From assembly GCA_027382625.1 (NCBI GenBank), contig JAJKFJ010023691.1:27504-91503 (forward strand): a stretch of 64,000 nucleotides of DNA. The letters run 5' to 3'. Positions 1-9,962 of the stretch are shown here, one piece after another (within the stretch, counting starts at the first letter, position 1; the number at the start of each line of letters is the position of its first letter). The translations under genes were made by a program, and so were the position numbers. This stretch comes from Tetmemena sp. SeJ-2015 (Eukaryota > Ciliophora > Spirotrichea > Sporadotrichida > Oxytrichidae). The notes under the pieces are model-generated. The model did not search any database. It was not told where the DNA came from and saw only the letters and a program-made list of their open reading frames with translations.

Positions 1-1255
1 GAGCCAATAAGACAAGTCTACAGCAACATAAGTAAAACTCCAATCAGTTGAGCAAAGCAGAATCTACCATGTACTCTCTTAATTCCTTGTCTGTTTCGCG
101 TCACCACATGGCTAGTCCTTCTTTCAATAAATTCGAGTAAATTCAGCCAGATAAGTCCTATCTGAATAAAAACAAAGACATATAGTAGGTCTAGTAAGAA
201 TAGGATTCTATGATGCTTCTTATTAACAGTCACAATAATAACAATAACAACCAAAATCTACAGCAGCTTTCTTAATACCAAACTCAAGACTTTAAAGGTA
301 ATTTGCAATAGGAGATGGATCTAGTGGATGATTACTATGACTATGAGAGATTGGGAGGGTGTAGAAGCTAGCTTGAAGATCAGGAGGCAGAGAGGTATTT
401 CTAAAGTGACTAGGCTGCTCATTACAAATCCCAATCGACAGCCAATCTGGGAGGGAGCTGCCATTACTAGTCTCAGAATCATAATGCTTAGAGTATGGAA
501 AAGCCCTTGCCCTTCTAGGAGAGAACTAATAACATGCAAAATTAACGAGAGAATGAAGAAAGACAAAGTAGTCAGACTCAAAAACCGCTCTTCTACTCTT
601 ATCAAAGCCAAGTTTCTCAAAAAATTAAATAAATGAGTTTATTTATCATCATATTTTAGGGAGGGGGAAGTATTTCAATATATCTTAGTTTCTCAATAGA
701 ATAATGGAATATAGCAGCCTCTTTTCGAGACCATGAATAATCAGAGAAATAAATAAAGCGCTGTTAATGAAGTGAATAATAGAGGTTAAAATCAGTCTAG
801 CAGAATAATGGAGGCAGATCTAGCTCGTCTTGAGAATGAGCATTAGAAGAAAATGGAGAGATTAAGGAAGATGGCCCATTGAAGGAAATATAAGTTGCAA
901 TTTTTATCTATGAATTAGTTTTAATTTTTAAATGAAGAAGGATTTATAAAAAGAGTGCAATTAATCAAGACTGCTTATTTTGGGGAGGTAGATGAGTAGG
1001 AGTTGAAAGACGCTTCAAATGTGGGAAGATGAAAAGTTGTCTGTATTTCGTGAACATTTCTCTATTAAGAATTAAATACTCCAATCGGAGCGTTTCCTAG
1101 CTCTTGAACAAGCATAGATATTGGATCCTCCTTATTAAGAATCAAGTTAAATGTAAAGCATTTCTAAGCATATATTGCTGTTTCTTATAGCCAGTAAATG
1201 TCCCTTACCTTGTCAAAGATTTTACAATTTTTTGCTTATTCAAAAACTAGGTTGA
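1..1255 (+). CDS. Gln/Asn-rich hypothetical protein, 5' end outside window
   Basis: The open frame enters from the left edge and is rich in Gln, Asn and Ser (many TAA/TAG codons read as Gln). It continues into a charged, helical region with ARLENEH and then SVFREHF. Three inserts (611-696, 864-887, 990-1032) each break the frame or introduce TGA, and each is flanked by an exact direct repeat. Removing them gives one continuous protein. I recognise no domain. The 3' end is unsure: the frame reaches TGA at 1253-1255 but overlaps the end of a minus-strand gene, so the true end may be nearer 1150 or lie past another excised segment. Confidence 0.55.
611..696 (+). other. IES with 10-bp pointer AGTTTCTCAA
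   Basis: AGTTTCTCAA occurs at 611-620 and 687-696, flanking an AT-rich insert that shifts the frame. Deleting 611-686 joins the Gln-rich frame exactly. No GT...AG intron gives the same result. Confidence 0.8.
864..887 (+). other. Mini-IES (18 nt) with pointer AAGGAA
   Basis: AAGGAA at 864-869 and 882-887 flanks an in-frame TGA (880-882). Deleting one copy and the spacer removes the stop and keeps the frame (RLRKYKLQ). The unit is only 18 nt, so confidence is moderate. Confidence 0.55.
990..1032 (+). other. IES (37 nt) with pointer AGATGA
   Basis: AGATGA at 990-995 and 1027-1032. Removing one repeat and the spacer joins GEVDE to KLSVFREHF in frame. The insert is less AT-rich than most. Confidence 0.6.
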
Positions 1256-1717
1256 GCACATAGGAATCAACTTCTTCTTGAGAGACGTCCCCACCTCGCT
1301 TACGACCAATCTCCTCCTTTATTGCATAGACTAGACTGACTACCTCACTAGACAAACTACCCCCACTTTTCTGCTTGAACTGAGGATCAAGGGCCTTTTG
1401 CATCTTAGAGAGACAAATTTTCATGAACTCAATCAGAAACCTGATCCTCTGCTGTGCTCTAGTCCCATCCTGGATTACTGACTCGTAATCAAACTGATAG
1501 TGGAGATGCGCCTTGTTCTTTATTTGAATGTTAAACTGATTGTTGCTGTCGTTCGTCATGGATAAGAAGAATTTCTGAAGCTTGTGCAGAATTGAAGACA
1601 CATCACGAATATGCATATCATGGGATGTTATGGATTCTCAAAGATCAGATTGAACAGCTGAGAGAATGTAGAGTCTGTTCTTCCCCAGAGGATCTCCTTC
1701 AGGTCGTAAGTCTCCAT
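1205..1717 (-). CDS. Hypothetical protein
   Basis: Starts at an ATG (1715-1717) and reads METYDLKEILWGRTDS, then FSQLFNLIFENPQH. A frameshift at 1611-1627 is resolved by deleting a 14-nt unit between CAT repeats (ATG on the plus strand). The protein then runs on with LHKLQKFF, a helical middle and VDSYVLNLVFE. It has no recognised domain and no obvious membrane segment. The end is uncertain because the frame stays open into the neighbouring convergent gene; a GTAAGG near 1217 may start a terminal intron. The plus strand is also open over part of this interval, but the minus frame is longer and more protein-like. Confidence 0.5.
1611..1627 (-). other. Mini-IES (14 nt) with 3-bp pointer CAT
   Basis: On the minus strand CAT (plus-strand ATG at 1611-1613 and 1625-1627) flanks 11 nt. 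Deleting 14 nt fuses NPQH to IRDVSSIL in frame. The short pointer gives weak support on its own. Confidence 0.4.
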
Positions 1718-1872
1718 CTCAAACTAGATATATCTCTGTTGTATATTGAGTGAGTTGATTAAGCAGTGATCTTGAGAATGACGATTACTTCTTTAGGTTG
1801 CCTGTTGACTGTCGTTATTTCAATAAAGTAGGTTATTTCTTAAATGTATAACTCATAAGATGATTCTATTTA

Positions 1873-2253
1873 ATGAGATGCAAGAAATCCGAGAACGCTC
1901 CTGTTCATAAAGTGAAGTTTTCAGGAGAGGACATGTATGATGACTCACTTCACTTCTTTATCTACTTCTCAACTCAGAACACAAGAGTGAAGGGAGAGAT
2001 CCCAAAACAAAAGTTAGAAGTGCCTCCAATGTTTGCCAAACACATTGAGAAGATATAATACACATACTTCAATATACTAAGAATTATTATTTTGATATTC
2101 GCTGCCTATCCCAAGTATGTGGCAATCAAGGACTTAAAAGAGACTGAGGACCCCGAAGGACTCAAGGCCTTCTTAAGTTAAAATATTATATTTTTCCTTC
2201 TACTTTAAATATATTTGAAAGTGAGTTAGCTTACTTACAAATCTTAGTAGTGA
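1873..2253 (+). CDS. Hypothetical protein
   Basis: ATG at 1873 opens MRCKKSENAPVHK, followed by FSGEDMYDDSLHFFIYFSTQ and then YVAIKDLKETEDPEG, with TGA at 2251-2253. A 42-nt insert (2052-2098, pointer GATAT) lies in the middle. Its length is a multiple of three, so it is recognised by its composition and its repeats. The reading frame may begin further upstream: DDYFFRLPVDCRY at about 1775-1815 can be joined through a TATTT repeat. I do not recognise the family. Confidence 0.45.
2052..2098 (+). other. IES (42 nt) with pointer GATAT
   Basis: GATAT at 2052-2056 and 2094-2098 brackets an AT-rich stretch. Removal joins HIEKI to FAAYPKYV without a frame change. Confidence 0.55.
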
Positions 2254-2427
2254 ATTGAAATTAAGCTTCTTGTCGAATGCCTTCACAAGTTAGCAAATTA
2301 GCTCACTTCTTAATTAACATTTAGTTTGTCTGATAATCTTATCAATCATAAATTAAAAAAGATGAATGATTGGTCTAAAATTATTCATTCTAAGAAAATT
2401 TGTTTGTTTTATAAAATTTGATTTGAA

Positions 2428-3085
2428 ATGTCTGAAGAAAAGATACAAGAGGTGTTGGAGATTTTGGGAGAGCAATTCTCAAAACTGCAAATAAAAGAAG
2501 CTCTGAGCTAAAACAGCCAAGATGTGGATCAAGCAGTGGAGTATTTACTCAGTAATGAAGGTAAGTTAAGATATTAGAATAATGACTAGACACTTTCATT
2601 TCATTTGAAGTGTACATTTGAAATTAATCAATCATGAATATAGCTGAGCTGAGAAATCAGGAACTATTCCCTGAGTAGATCCTCGCGAAGAGTCAGTCTT
2701 CTAAAGATGCATAGTCCAAAGGAGCAGAAATATAACTCAAAATAAATCAAGGAAGCCATTAAAACTCAAGCTAGATTTAATAAAACAGGCACCTAAAGTA
2801 TAAAATGATTCTTTTACCTTTGTAATCGTCTTTTTTTGAAAGTCATATGAACTATACTAGCCAGTCATGCAACAATAGTATCATGAAAACCATAAAACTT
2901 AGAATATCATAAGCCATCAAGATGTATTTCAGATGCTTCAAAGCGTAGCTAAATACACAGAAGAGGAATAAAGATATCTACAAAAGGAAATGAAAAGGGC
3001 TTTTGAGATTTTCAATTACTCAGACTCCATCAGCTATGAGGCTAACTTAAGAATGCTAAGGATGACTAAAGAGAAGAGCAAATGA
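2428..3085 (+). CDS. Small UBA-domain protein
   Basis: ATG at 2428 begins MSEEKIQEVLEILG. The first 45 residues match the three-helix ubiquitin-associated fold, with the typical pattern of an Ala-Leu-X-X-Asn-X-X-Asp-Val-X-X-Ala core (EALSQNSQDVDQAVEYLL). UBA domains bind ubiquitin, so a role in ubiquitin-linked turnover or trafficking is likely. A GTAAGT...TATAG intron follows codon 45. Two IESs restore the downstream frame: AGTC repeats at 2691-2694 and 2713-2716, and CAG repeats spanning about 2788-2866. The C-terminal half is Gln-rich and helical, ending TGA at 3083-3085. No catalytic domain is visible. Confidence 0.65.
2691..2716 (+). other. Mini-IES (22 nt) with pointer AGTC
   Basis: AGTC at 2691 and 2713. 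Excision joins ILAK to SPKEQKYN in frame; without it the frame meets a different, poorer reading. Confidence 0.45.
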
Positions 3086-3236
3086 AGGAAGTCATAAAAG
3101 AAAATTAAATTAAATTGTCAACCCATCTATAGTAGAAGAGTGTAAATATAATCTAGTTAATTATTTAAGAAATTAAAGCCCTAAGAATATAAAGTTTACT
3201 TATCATTCATATTATTTACAAATAATTGTCTAACAC

Positions 3237-4591
3237 TCAATAAAAGTCTCTTCCTTTGCATAGAAGAGGTGCTACTAAGGACCAGAGATAGAGTAGAATA
3301 CAGGCCCATTGAGATACCAACTTCACCCAAAAACTTATCCAATTCGCTTAGTAGAAATCTGATCTGTTGTTGTTGATCTAAGGGTCACCCCAGTTTGTGA
3401 TTAGCATTGGGAAATATAGGCACGCGATTATCAAGATGACTTAGAAAACGATTGTGGCTCTAGTAACCGGCCAAAGAGCAAGCTCCTCTGCTGATTTACT
3501 TTCTCCCTTGATCTCGATTCGATCAAGGTTACTCTGATTAATCTCCTCTTCATCTTCTGCGACTATATACTTTGCTCTTTTGCCTAAGTCTGCTTAGTTT
3601 TCCTCAGAAGCCGCTCGGTTCTAAGCAGAAGGAGATTCATTGGTCAGGCTTGAGATTCCAAAGAGGCTGAAAAAGGTAAAGAAGCCACCTATCAAAATCT
3701 GAGCAGCCAAATTGCCTTGATCAGTATAGAACGGATTGCACTCTGAATCTGGCTCAGAGGCCATTGCAGACCAACTCAGATATATAATGTAGGCACAAAC
3801 CATGCTTGAAGTAAGCACAGATGCGTCTTGCCTAGTTCTAAAGATAGGAAGGATCATGAAGACCAGGCAAAACACGAGCGTATAAGTTGTAATACCGATA
3901 TTGTAACCACACCCCGAAAACCAGATGTACTCCATAATTGTAAAAGCTAATGATCCTGATGTAATCATTCTTTAAATATCTTGCTTTGATAAAAAATTAA
4001 TATCACAACTGTTATCAACACTGCAAGTATTCCATAGCAGGTATTGCCTTTCTCATAGCCTCTTATTAGGACATCGTTAATAGTATAAGTCACAGCGATC
4101 AAAAGCACCACTTGGATTATTAGATAGATGCCCGATACTATCCTAGCAAGGTGGGCCCATCCAAAGTAAAAATCGTCGGGAATCCAGAACACTCCTATAT
4201 ATAGCCCAATCACAAATAGGAACTTGAAAAACCACCATCCATCATGAAACACTGAGGAGCACTGTGCTCTGGGTGAAATTATTATGAGCACCATCAGGTG
4301 AAAGACAAAGAGGGTGAAACTCATTCTCATAACTGCTCCCACTCCAAAGCATGCAGAGCCGCCCCCTGATTCATCGTTGCAGTGCAGAAAGTAATCAAAT
4401 CTTTCAAACAATGGCTGCAGAGAGAACATCAGCAGGATTGAAATGCCCAGCCAAAAGGTGTCAAAGAGAACATAGCTGACCTTAGGGAAATTCTTAGGGT
4501 TGATTCCACAGCAACTGCAAAGGCAGCAAAGAGAGCGGCAGCAGGCTTATCCTGCGCAACATGCGGCCGAGCCAGCACAACAAAGTACCAT
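3237..4591 (-). CDS. Serinc (TDE1) family multipass membrane protein
   Basis: ATG at 4589-4591 opens MVLCCAGSAACCAG, the cysteine-rich start seen in serine incorporator proteins. About ten hydrophobic segments follow. The C-terminus carries the family's typical pattern: LTNWGDP, then WISFWVKLVSQWACILLYLWSLVAP, and TGA at 3237-3239. Serinc proteins are lipid-interacting membrane proteins linked to serine and phosphatidylserine handling; their exact transport role is debated. The acidic cytosolic loop before the last two helices (VAEDEEEINQS) is also typical. One IES (3964-4005) must be removed to fuse LITVV to ITSGSLAF. All Trp codons seen are TGG. Confidence 0.9.
3964..4005 (-). other. IES in Serinc gene, pointer TGAT
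   Basis: Minus-strand TGAT (plus ATCA at 3964-3967 and 4002-4005) flanks an AT-rich insert containing an in-frame TGA. Excision yields VLITVVITSGSLAF, the expected transmembrane helix. Confidence 0.75.
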
Positions 4592-4788
4592 CTTGTATAT
4601 GTTTAATTGACTTTTGAGGTGTCTCCTTTTTCAAAATTAGTTTTAATAACTATTCAGATATACTTAAAATGTCCTCTATCTCCTGTTTAAATCGATGCGA
4701 GAGATAGATGAGAGACAAATATGAATTGAAACCGCTTTTATTGCTGATGAATTTACTATAGGTCTTTATAAACTTTAACTCTCTTAGT

Positions 4789-5303
4789 TCATCCGTGTTT
4801 CCATAGGAGGAAGCCAATATGCTCCAAAAAGAACAAGATAATCGACTTGTGCTCATAAGTTACAAATGAACCAAAGTTAGTTCCTAGAATTAACAATCAG
4901 AATGGAAATAAGGAAAACGCAAACAATATCTATTTTTGTATAGGACCAATTGTTCTTACCAACAATTATATGCCAGCTGCCTTGTTATTTCTTTTCTAGC
5001 TCGTGTTTTATATGCAAGGCCATGTCTTTGTAGTATTTCAGCTCTCCGTCATGCTGCATCTCTAAAAATCAAAGTTATAAAGCGCTATTTTGGGGGAATA
5101 AAATGTCTCAATATCGCAACTTTATCTTTGTAATTTGTTAATCTTTCGGCTCCGTTCATCTTAACCGACATAGTTGACTTACTGTATGCCTCCTTGCATA
5201 TTTCGATGCACATGAGTCTGCGTTCCTCGGACATATCAGTGAAGTTAACACGAGAATCGATGGCATCGAAATCCTTGTCCTTGTTTTGAGCAACTCTTGC
5301 CAT
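4789..5303 (-). CDS. DYNLL: Dynein light chain LC8
   Basis: ATG at 5301-5303. After splicing two GT...AG introns (about 5062-5182 and one near 4887-4957) the protein reads NFTDMSEERRLMCIEICKEAY, then HIKHELEKKQQGSWHIIVG and TNFGSFVTYEHKSIILFF, ending FLLWKHG and TGA (4789-4791). This aligns along its full length with LC8: the central W-H-x-I-V-G and N-F-G-S-x-V-T-x-E strands form the dimer and peptide-binding groove. LC8 dimerises intrinsically disordered partners in axonemal and cytoplasmic dynein and many other complexes. There is a short charged N-terminal extension (about 22 residues) compared with animal LC8. No IES was needed, in contrast to its neighbours. Confidence 0.93.
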
Positions 5304-5488
5304 TTTATTTAATTTAAATTATTGATAGAGTTTAATTTGAACTATTACAAACTCAAATTATTAATTATTTATCTACAACTTAAACACTTATAAACTGGCT
5401 TATTAAATTAAGTAGAATTCATCTTTCATTTTGAACTTTCCTATACTTGAGAAATAAAAAATGATAGATTGATTATATTGTTTTTGAG

Positions 5489-7885
5489 TCATAAGTTTTG
5501 ATATATTGCTAAATAGAGCCATCTTTTCTTTATTAATGTTTGTTCTTGAGGTGCCTTGTTTGTCGCTATCAGTGGCATCTCTAATTAAAAACTTTATTTA
5601 AATGTCTAAGATATCCATTTATTGTTAATCTCTTTTCCTATCCAGAAATTCAACTTCTCTCATGAGAAGTTGCGCAAGCTTGAGTGCCTGACTGAGTGCA
5701 TCCTTAGTCAGCTCGTGAGTTTTAGATTCCTCTTCCAGTCTGTGACAGCAATCGCATTTATCAGTCTACCTCTTCTTGCACTTATATTCTTCTTATTCAT
5801 CGAGATTGGTGTCATCAAATATTTGAATTGGCCTCGCAATCGATGAAACTTATTAGGCACTTTCTTAAATAATTTGCAAGGGTAACCTTTCTTGCTCGGG
5901 ATCTGGTTTGAGAATAGGAGAAGATATCGAGAAAGAAAAAAATAATTTATTTCAACTCTTACTTAAATAAAAGATGCATTCCGAATAGTAGTGGACATAT
6001 CCTTATCAAGGCTATCTTTGCGTTAGTTATCTAGAAAGTCTGCAAAGAGAACTTTAGCATCCACAGAGAAAATATTATCTTGGCCCCTCGTGATATCAAA
6101 GCTGAAATTATTAGAATCGTTCTACATTATAACTACCTTGCTACAAAAATGATTATGAAACAAATTAACAACTCGAGCCTCTGCTTTCTCTTCCCTTGAT
6201 AGCCATTTGATTTCTCTCCTTTTATTTTCTGTAACTCGTTTGATAAATATCATTACTCTTCCTATTGAGCTAGCTTCCTCTTTCTTGTGAGCTGCTATGC
6301 GATCTGAAATGCTTTCGCAACTTTTACTGTGTCTAATAGCTCATCTCAGGCCAAACTCCACAGTAGAGATATTCCTTGTCGAAATCTTTATTCTTCATTT
6401 AAACTTAGTTCCTATAAGCAAAATTATTTCATTTCAGCTGGGTTTGAAGGCCTCTGCACTTTTATTGTTTCATTCTTTCCAGTTTAATTCTACTGCTGCT
6501 GATCCACATCAATGGTAATGTTGAAGGGAGCGGATTAAATGTTAATTGCAGAGCGGGAAGTTTAGAGTATTTTGATGTCTCTCTTTTCGTTCAAGTCCTC
6601 TTCACAATCCGAATAGATTGTCAACTTTGAAAACGGTCTGCTTAAAAAAATTACAGAAATAAAAACCCGCTCTTATCTTCATTAGAGTTATTTGAAAGTA
6701 CTCCTGCTTCTCTTAATTCTTTCACCTTTTTCGGCTTTTGGTGTTTGACAGTATTCTCTGCAGTTGGGAAATTTGAGCCGCCTTCAATAAAGCTTGTTCT
6801 CTTAGATTGCATGTAGCTACTATTATTTTTAGATTAAATACTCTCTCTACTCTGCTCAAATTTTTCCTAGCAATGATAAATTACCTTTAGTAGCTAGTAA
6901 AATTAATAAGCACCTGCTATGTCTGTGTATATTAAGTGGTCCTTCTTTCAAAGCCTCCTCGCCTTAAATATTGGTGGACTCTAATTTGCTGTCATTCAAC
7001 TTCAGATTCCTCTTTAGATCAAGGATCCTCTGATTCAGATTTTTACCACCCTCTTATTTTAGTTGCTACTTATTTTGACCTTAAACTTCTTACTGATTTT
7101 TTTGCAACAAGTTTTAGAAGTTGGTTCTGATGGGAGTAAGATTCTTATAGAATCGAGTTCTAGATTAAGGTGACACTTACTGTGATTATTTTATTGAAGA
7201 ATTTAAAGTTGAGTTCAAAGTAGTCTAATGCTAGTTTAGGGACACCTACTTCTTAGAGAAAGCTTTCTTAGAACTTTAAATAAGAGGGGAGTGACTTGCT
7301 TTGGTCTTCATTAGGGTGGAGTCGTTGCAATTGGTGGAGAACAAGGATGATTCACTCGTTAAGTTTTAATTTGAGGTTCTTTCTTTTGGTGCTTTGAAAC
7401 TTATGATGCTTTGCACTTTGGGAGTGACACTTTACTTCTGGGTTAAGAACCTTGGAGGTGTTTTATATTCAGTGTGAGTTGTTTTGAAATGCGATATCAA
7501 GCTTTGATTTGCCTTTGAATCTGTCTTGCTCACTGATAGGAAGTCTATTTTGTTTCTACTATTTGAATTATTTAGGGACAACCTCTACGGGAAATTCAAA
7601 GTCTGATACTAATTCCTGCCTTTAAAGAAAAATTAAAAATCGATATTTGCCTTTAGATGAGCTCCTTAGATCTTTCTTCATCTCTTTCTTCTTTGATAGA
7701 GGCGCACCCGAGAGTCTTGAATTTTGGCTTTTGTCCTCTGCTCTTTTCATAGCATACTAATACAGCTTTTCAGTGGCATCCACATCTGTTTTATCCTTTA
7801 GTATTTAGAGTTACTTGGAGTTTTATTCTATTATGGATTGCTACTGTGAGGCTAGGTTAGCAAGAGGCGCACTTTGATTTTTCAT
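5489..7885 (-). CDS. Large Gln/Ser/Asn-rich protein with C-terminal coiled coil
   Basis: Starts at ATG 7883-7885 (MKNQSAPLANLASQQQ) and, after excision of at least four IESs, runs to TGA at 5489-5491. Most of the protein is low-complexity and basic. A Cys-rich patch (CKKRQTDKCDCCHRLEEES) precedes a heptad-like coiled coil (LSQALKLAQLLMREVEFLDRK). IESs with clear pointers: AAAGGCA (7617-7654), TGC (6870-6912), AAATGAA (6394-6434) and TTAGA (5580-5609). Removing the last one moves the frame onto the final 30 codons and the stop. At least two further short inserts near 6135-6165 and 5905-5965 may be GT...AG introns. No domain recognised; the Cys patch could bind a metal. Confidence 0.7.
5580..5609 (-). 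other. IES (25 nt) with pointer TTAGA
   Basis: Minus-strand TTAGA at both ends (plus TCTAA at 5580-5584 and 5605-5609). Removal gives QMDILEMPLIAT and brings the gene to TGA at 5489. Confidence 0.65.
6394..6434 (-). other. IES (34 nt) with 7-bp pointer AAATGAA
   Basis: Plus-strand TTCATTT at 6394-6400 and 6428-6434. Excision joins PAEMK to NKDFDKEYLY in frame. Confidence 0.75.
6870..6912 (-). other. IES (40 nt) with pointer TGC
   Basis: Plus-strand GCA at 6870-6872 and 6910-6912, in matching codon phase; removal joins HRHSRC to QEKFEQSRES. Confidence 0.5.
7617..7654 (-). other. IES (31 nt) with 7-bp pointer AAAGGCA
   Basis: Plus-strand TGCCTTT at 7617-7623 and 7648-7654. Excision opens a frame of more than 240 codons that is otherwise unreachable. 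Confidence 0.8.
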
Positions 7886-8414
7886 GTTTACTTAAATTAT
7901 AAGGGACACTATTTCAATTTACTCAAATTATAATAGTGCAGATTTAATAAATCGTAAAGACAGCTCGAGGAGAAGCAAATTTTATTTTTATTAAACTCCT
8001 AAATAGTTATTGTTGAATAACTCAAAATATTCTAGAGAGAGTAAGCAAAAAGATTGTAAGGTTAATTGGAATTAAAATTTATTTCATGAAGTAATTCATT
8101 TTCAATCTTCTTTAATTTAGTAAGGCAACACAAATCTGAGGAGGGAAATATCTTGTATTCAAATCATTCCTGTATATCAATTCTTAGTAGGTCTTGGTCT
8201 CTGATTACTCTGACTCGTTCTATTTCTTTTTTTTTATTAAAAAAAGTTAAGTATACCTTTTATTTAGAAGAAAAGAAACAAAATTAAATTTAATCTGAAA
8301 CATCTTATTTCACAATCTTATATACCTTTTTAGCAATTATTGTTTTTATATTTCTTAGATTTTTAATTTGGCTGTTGCACATATTGAACACTATTCCAAT
8401 ATAGAAAACTCAAT
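7886..8414. other. Intergenic, AT-rich
   Basis: No convincing coding frame. The stretch holds homopolymer A/T runs and the presumed promoter of the minus-strand gene starting at 7885. Confidence 0.5.
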
Positions 8415-9934
8415 TCATACCTATTATAATTCACTATTTTTTAGTAATATTTCCTGCTTTGACATTTATATCTGCTCTTTGGAGACCTGATGAGATACTT
8501 AGCAGGACTTAGGGGGAGCCACTACATAACTCAAATCCTTCTTCTATTCGTTGTTCTCTTGCAACTATTGAGTAGCATACCGACCAGCTGCAAAAACTGA
8601 TTTAAAATTTGATGAATAAATTGTGCAATGTTTTCTTGGATACCTCTGGCTATTCTAAGTGATTTCATATCTTCTTATTGGTAAAGCAGGCTTTCAACAG
8701 TCACTCCAGAATTCCTCTGCACCAAGGAGAAGCTGCTAAGTTTATTAGTGAATCTCGGATTGTTTGCAGAGTTATGGAGAGTTGTATTTAAACTCTGTGC
8801 TTAGAGAGGAGTAGCGGCTGAAGACTGAGTTAAGTAAGGCATGTTCGCGCTGCATGAGTAAGCTGAAGCCTGATTTATGTTGCTGCTTATTTTCAATCTA
8901 TTAGACATAAATCCATTGGGAGTTAGCTAGAGTCCTGTCAAAGATTAAGAGGCATCATTGAAATAAAAAAGAATGATAATATAAAAGTCCCTTCTCATAA
9001 TTAAGACTAAATATGTTATAAGAAGAGATTATAAATTTTATTGAGATTGGGAACCCTGGAAATTTAAATTTAAGCTGAAGAGGAGAGGGCCTCGATAACG
9101 GGTTTCTTGAAAATTTCATTCACTGTTGTAGTAGTCTAATAAATATTGTTAAGGATTTGGTTTGTCAACTAGTTTAGGGGTCTCTTTGAAGACTAAGGTC
9201 GAAGTTGAATCCTAGCGGATGCAGTTTATAATCCATAACGACTAGAAATGTTGCTGTTCTGCTGATAGGGATTATTCTAGCTGACTGTTTGGAACATACT
9301 AGCTGTCTTATCAGTAGATATCTTTAGATTTGGCTCATAATTATTCTAGAGAATAAAATAAATAGAAGAAAAGTTCTTAAAGAGATTAGATCTTTATGAT
9401 CGCTGTTAACTTTGAGGTTTGTTTACTGGAGTGCGAGAAGAAGAGCCTGGAGTTATTGATTCCTTTGAGTTTTGAATTTCTCCAACACCCTGGCATATAT
9501 GATCTGCTTTAATATTTTCCTTTAACTATATGCTTTCTTTGGCTTAGTCCTTTATCATGACATTTGTTTAATTTTAATCAGCTTTTAAAACAGCTTTTTA
9601 AATATCTTATCCCTCTGCCGTATCATTAAGATTCTCCTTGTTTTTTCCTAACTTGTTTACTCGCTCGCTTTCATATCTTGAATTCTATTCTAGAGGCCGC
9701 GTCCTTAAAACCCTTGAAGTTGACTTCTTCTTATGAGGTTTAGTTCTTTACTTATTATTATGATCGTAGGTTGAATTATTTTCTTAGATTTTGTTAAGCT
9801 AGTTATAAGTGAGTTGCTTCTTCGAGATCCTTGATTGACTTTAATTAGCTGCACTTCTATTTCTAGTATAACTTTGGGCTGGAAACTTCTTTGACAACTT
9901 CTGTGCATCTTTACTAACGTCACCCTCTCCCCTA
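8415..9934 (-). CDS. Ser/Gln/Asn-rich hypothetical protein, start codon not found
   Basis: A continuous minus-strand frame runs from about 9934 (DVSKDAQKLSKKFPAQ) to TGA at 8415-8417. It contains basic and Ser-rich stretches (TSRVLRTRPLEQNSRY; ASMFQTVSQNNPYQQN) and no known domain. An IES with pointer TCAAT (8957-9044) and a GT...AG intron near 8640 are needed for continuity. No ATG lies in frame between the upstream TGA (the stop of the next gene, 9963) and the first good codons, so the first MDS is missing or displaced. A 10-bp direct repeat, CTCTCCCCTA, sits exactly at this edge. Confidence 0.6.
8957..9044 (-). other. IES (~83 nt) with pointer TCAAT
   Basis: Plus-strand ATTGA at 8957-8961 and 9040-9044 flanks AT-rich DNA containing an in-frame TGA. 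Excision fuses VPNLN to DASQSLTG. Confidence 0.7.
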
Positions 9935-9954
9935 GTCGCAGATTCTCTCCCCTA
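9925..9954. repeat. 10-bp direct repeat CTCTCCCCTA at an MDS edge
   Basis: CTCTCCCCTA at 9925-9934 and 9945-9954, separated by 10 bp. The length resembles the scrambled-gene pointers of this window more than the ordinary ones. It lies where the gene at 8415-9934 loses its 5' end. Confidence 0.5.
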
Positions 9955-9962
9955 ATTAATTA

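Noticed and set aside
1000..2800. Frameshifts in the first genes as sequencing errors or pseudogenes
   Set aside because: Each shift coincides with a direct repeat whose removal restores the frame, and the same logic works in conserved genes elsewhere in the window.
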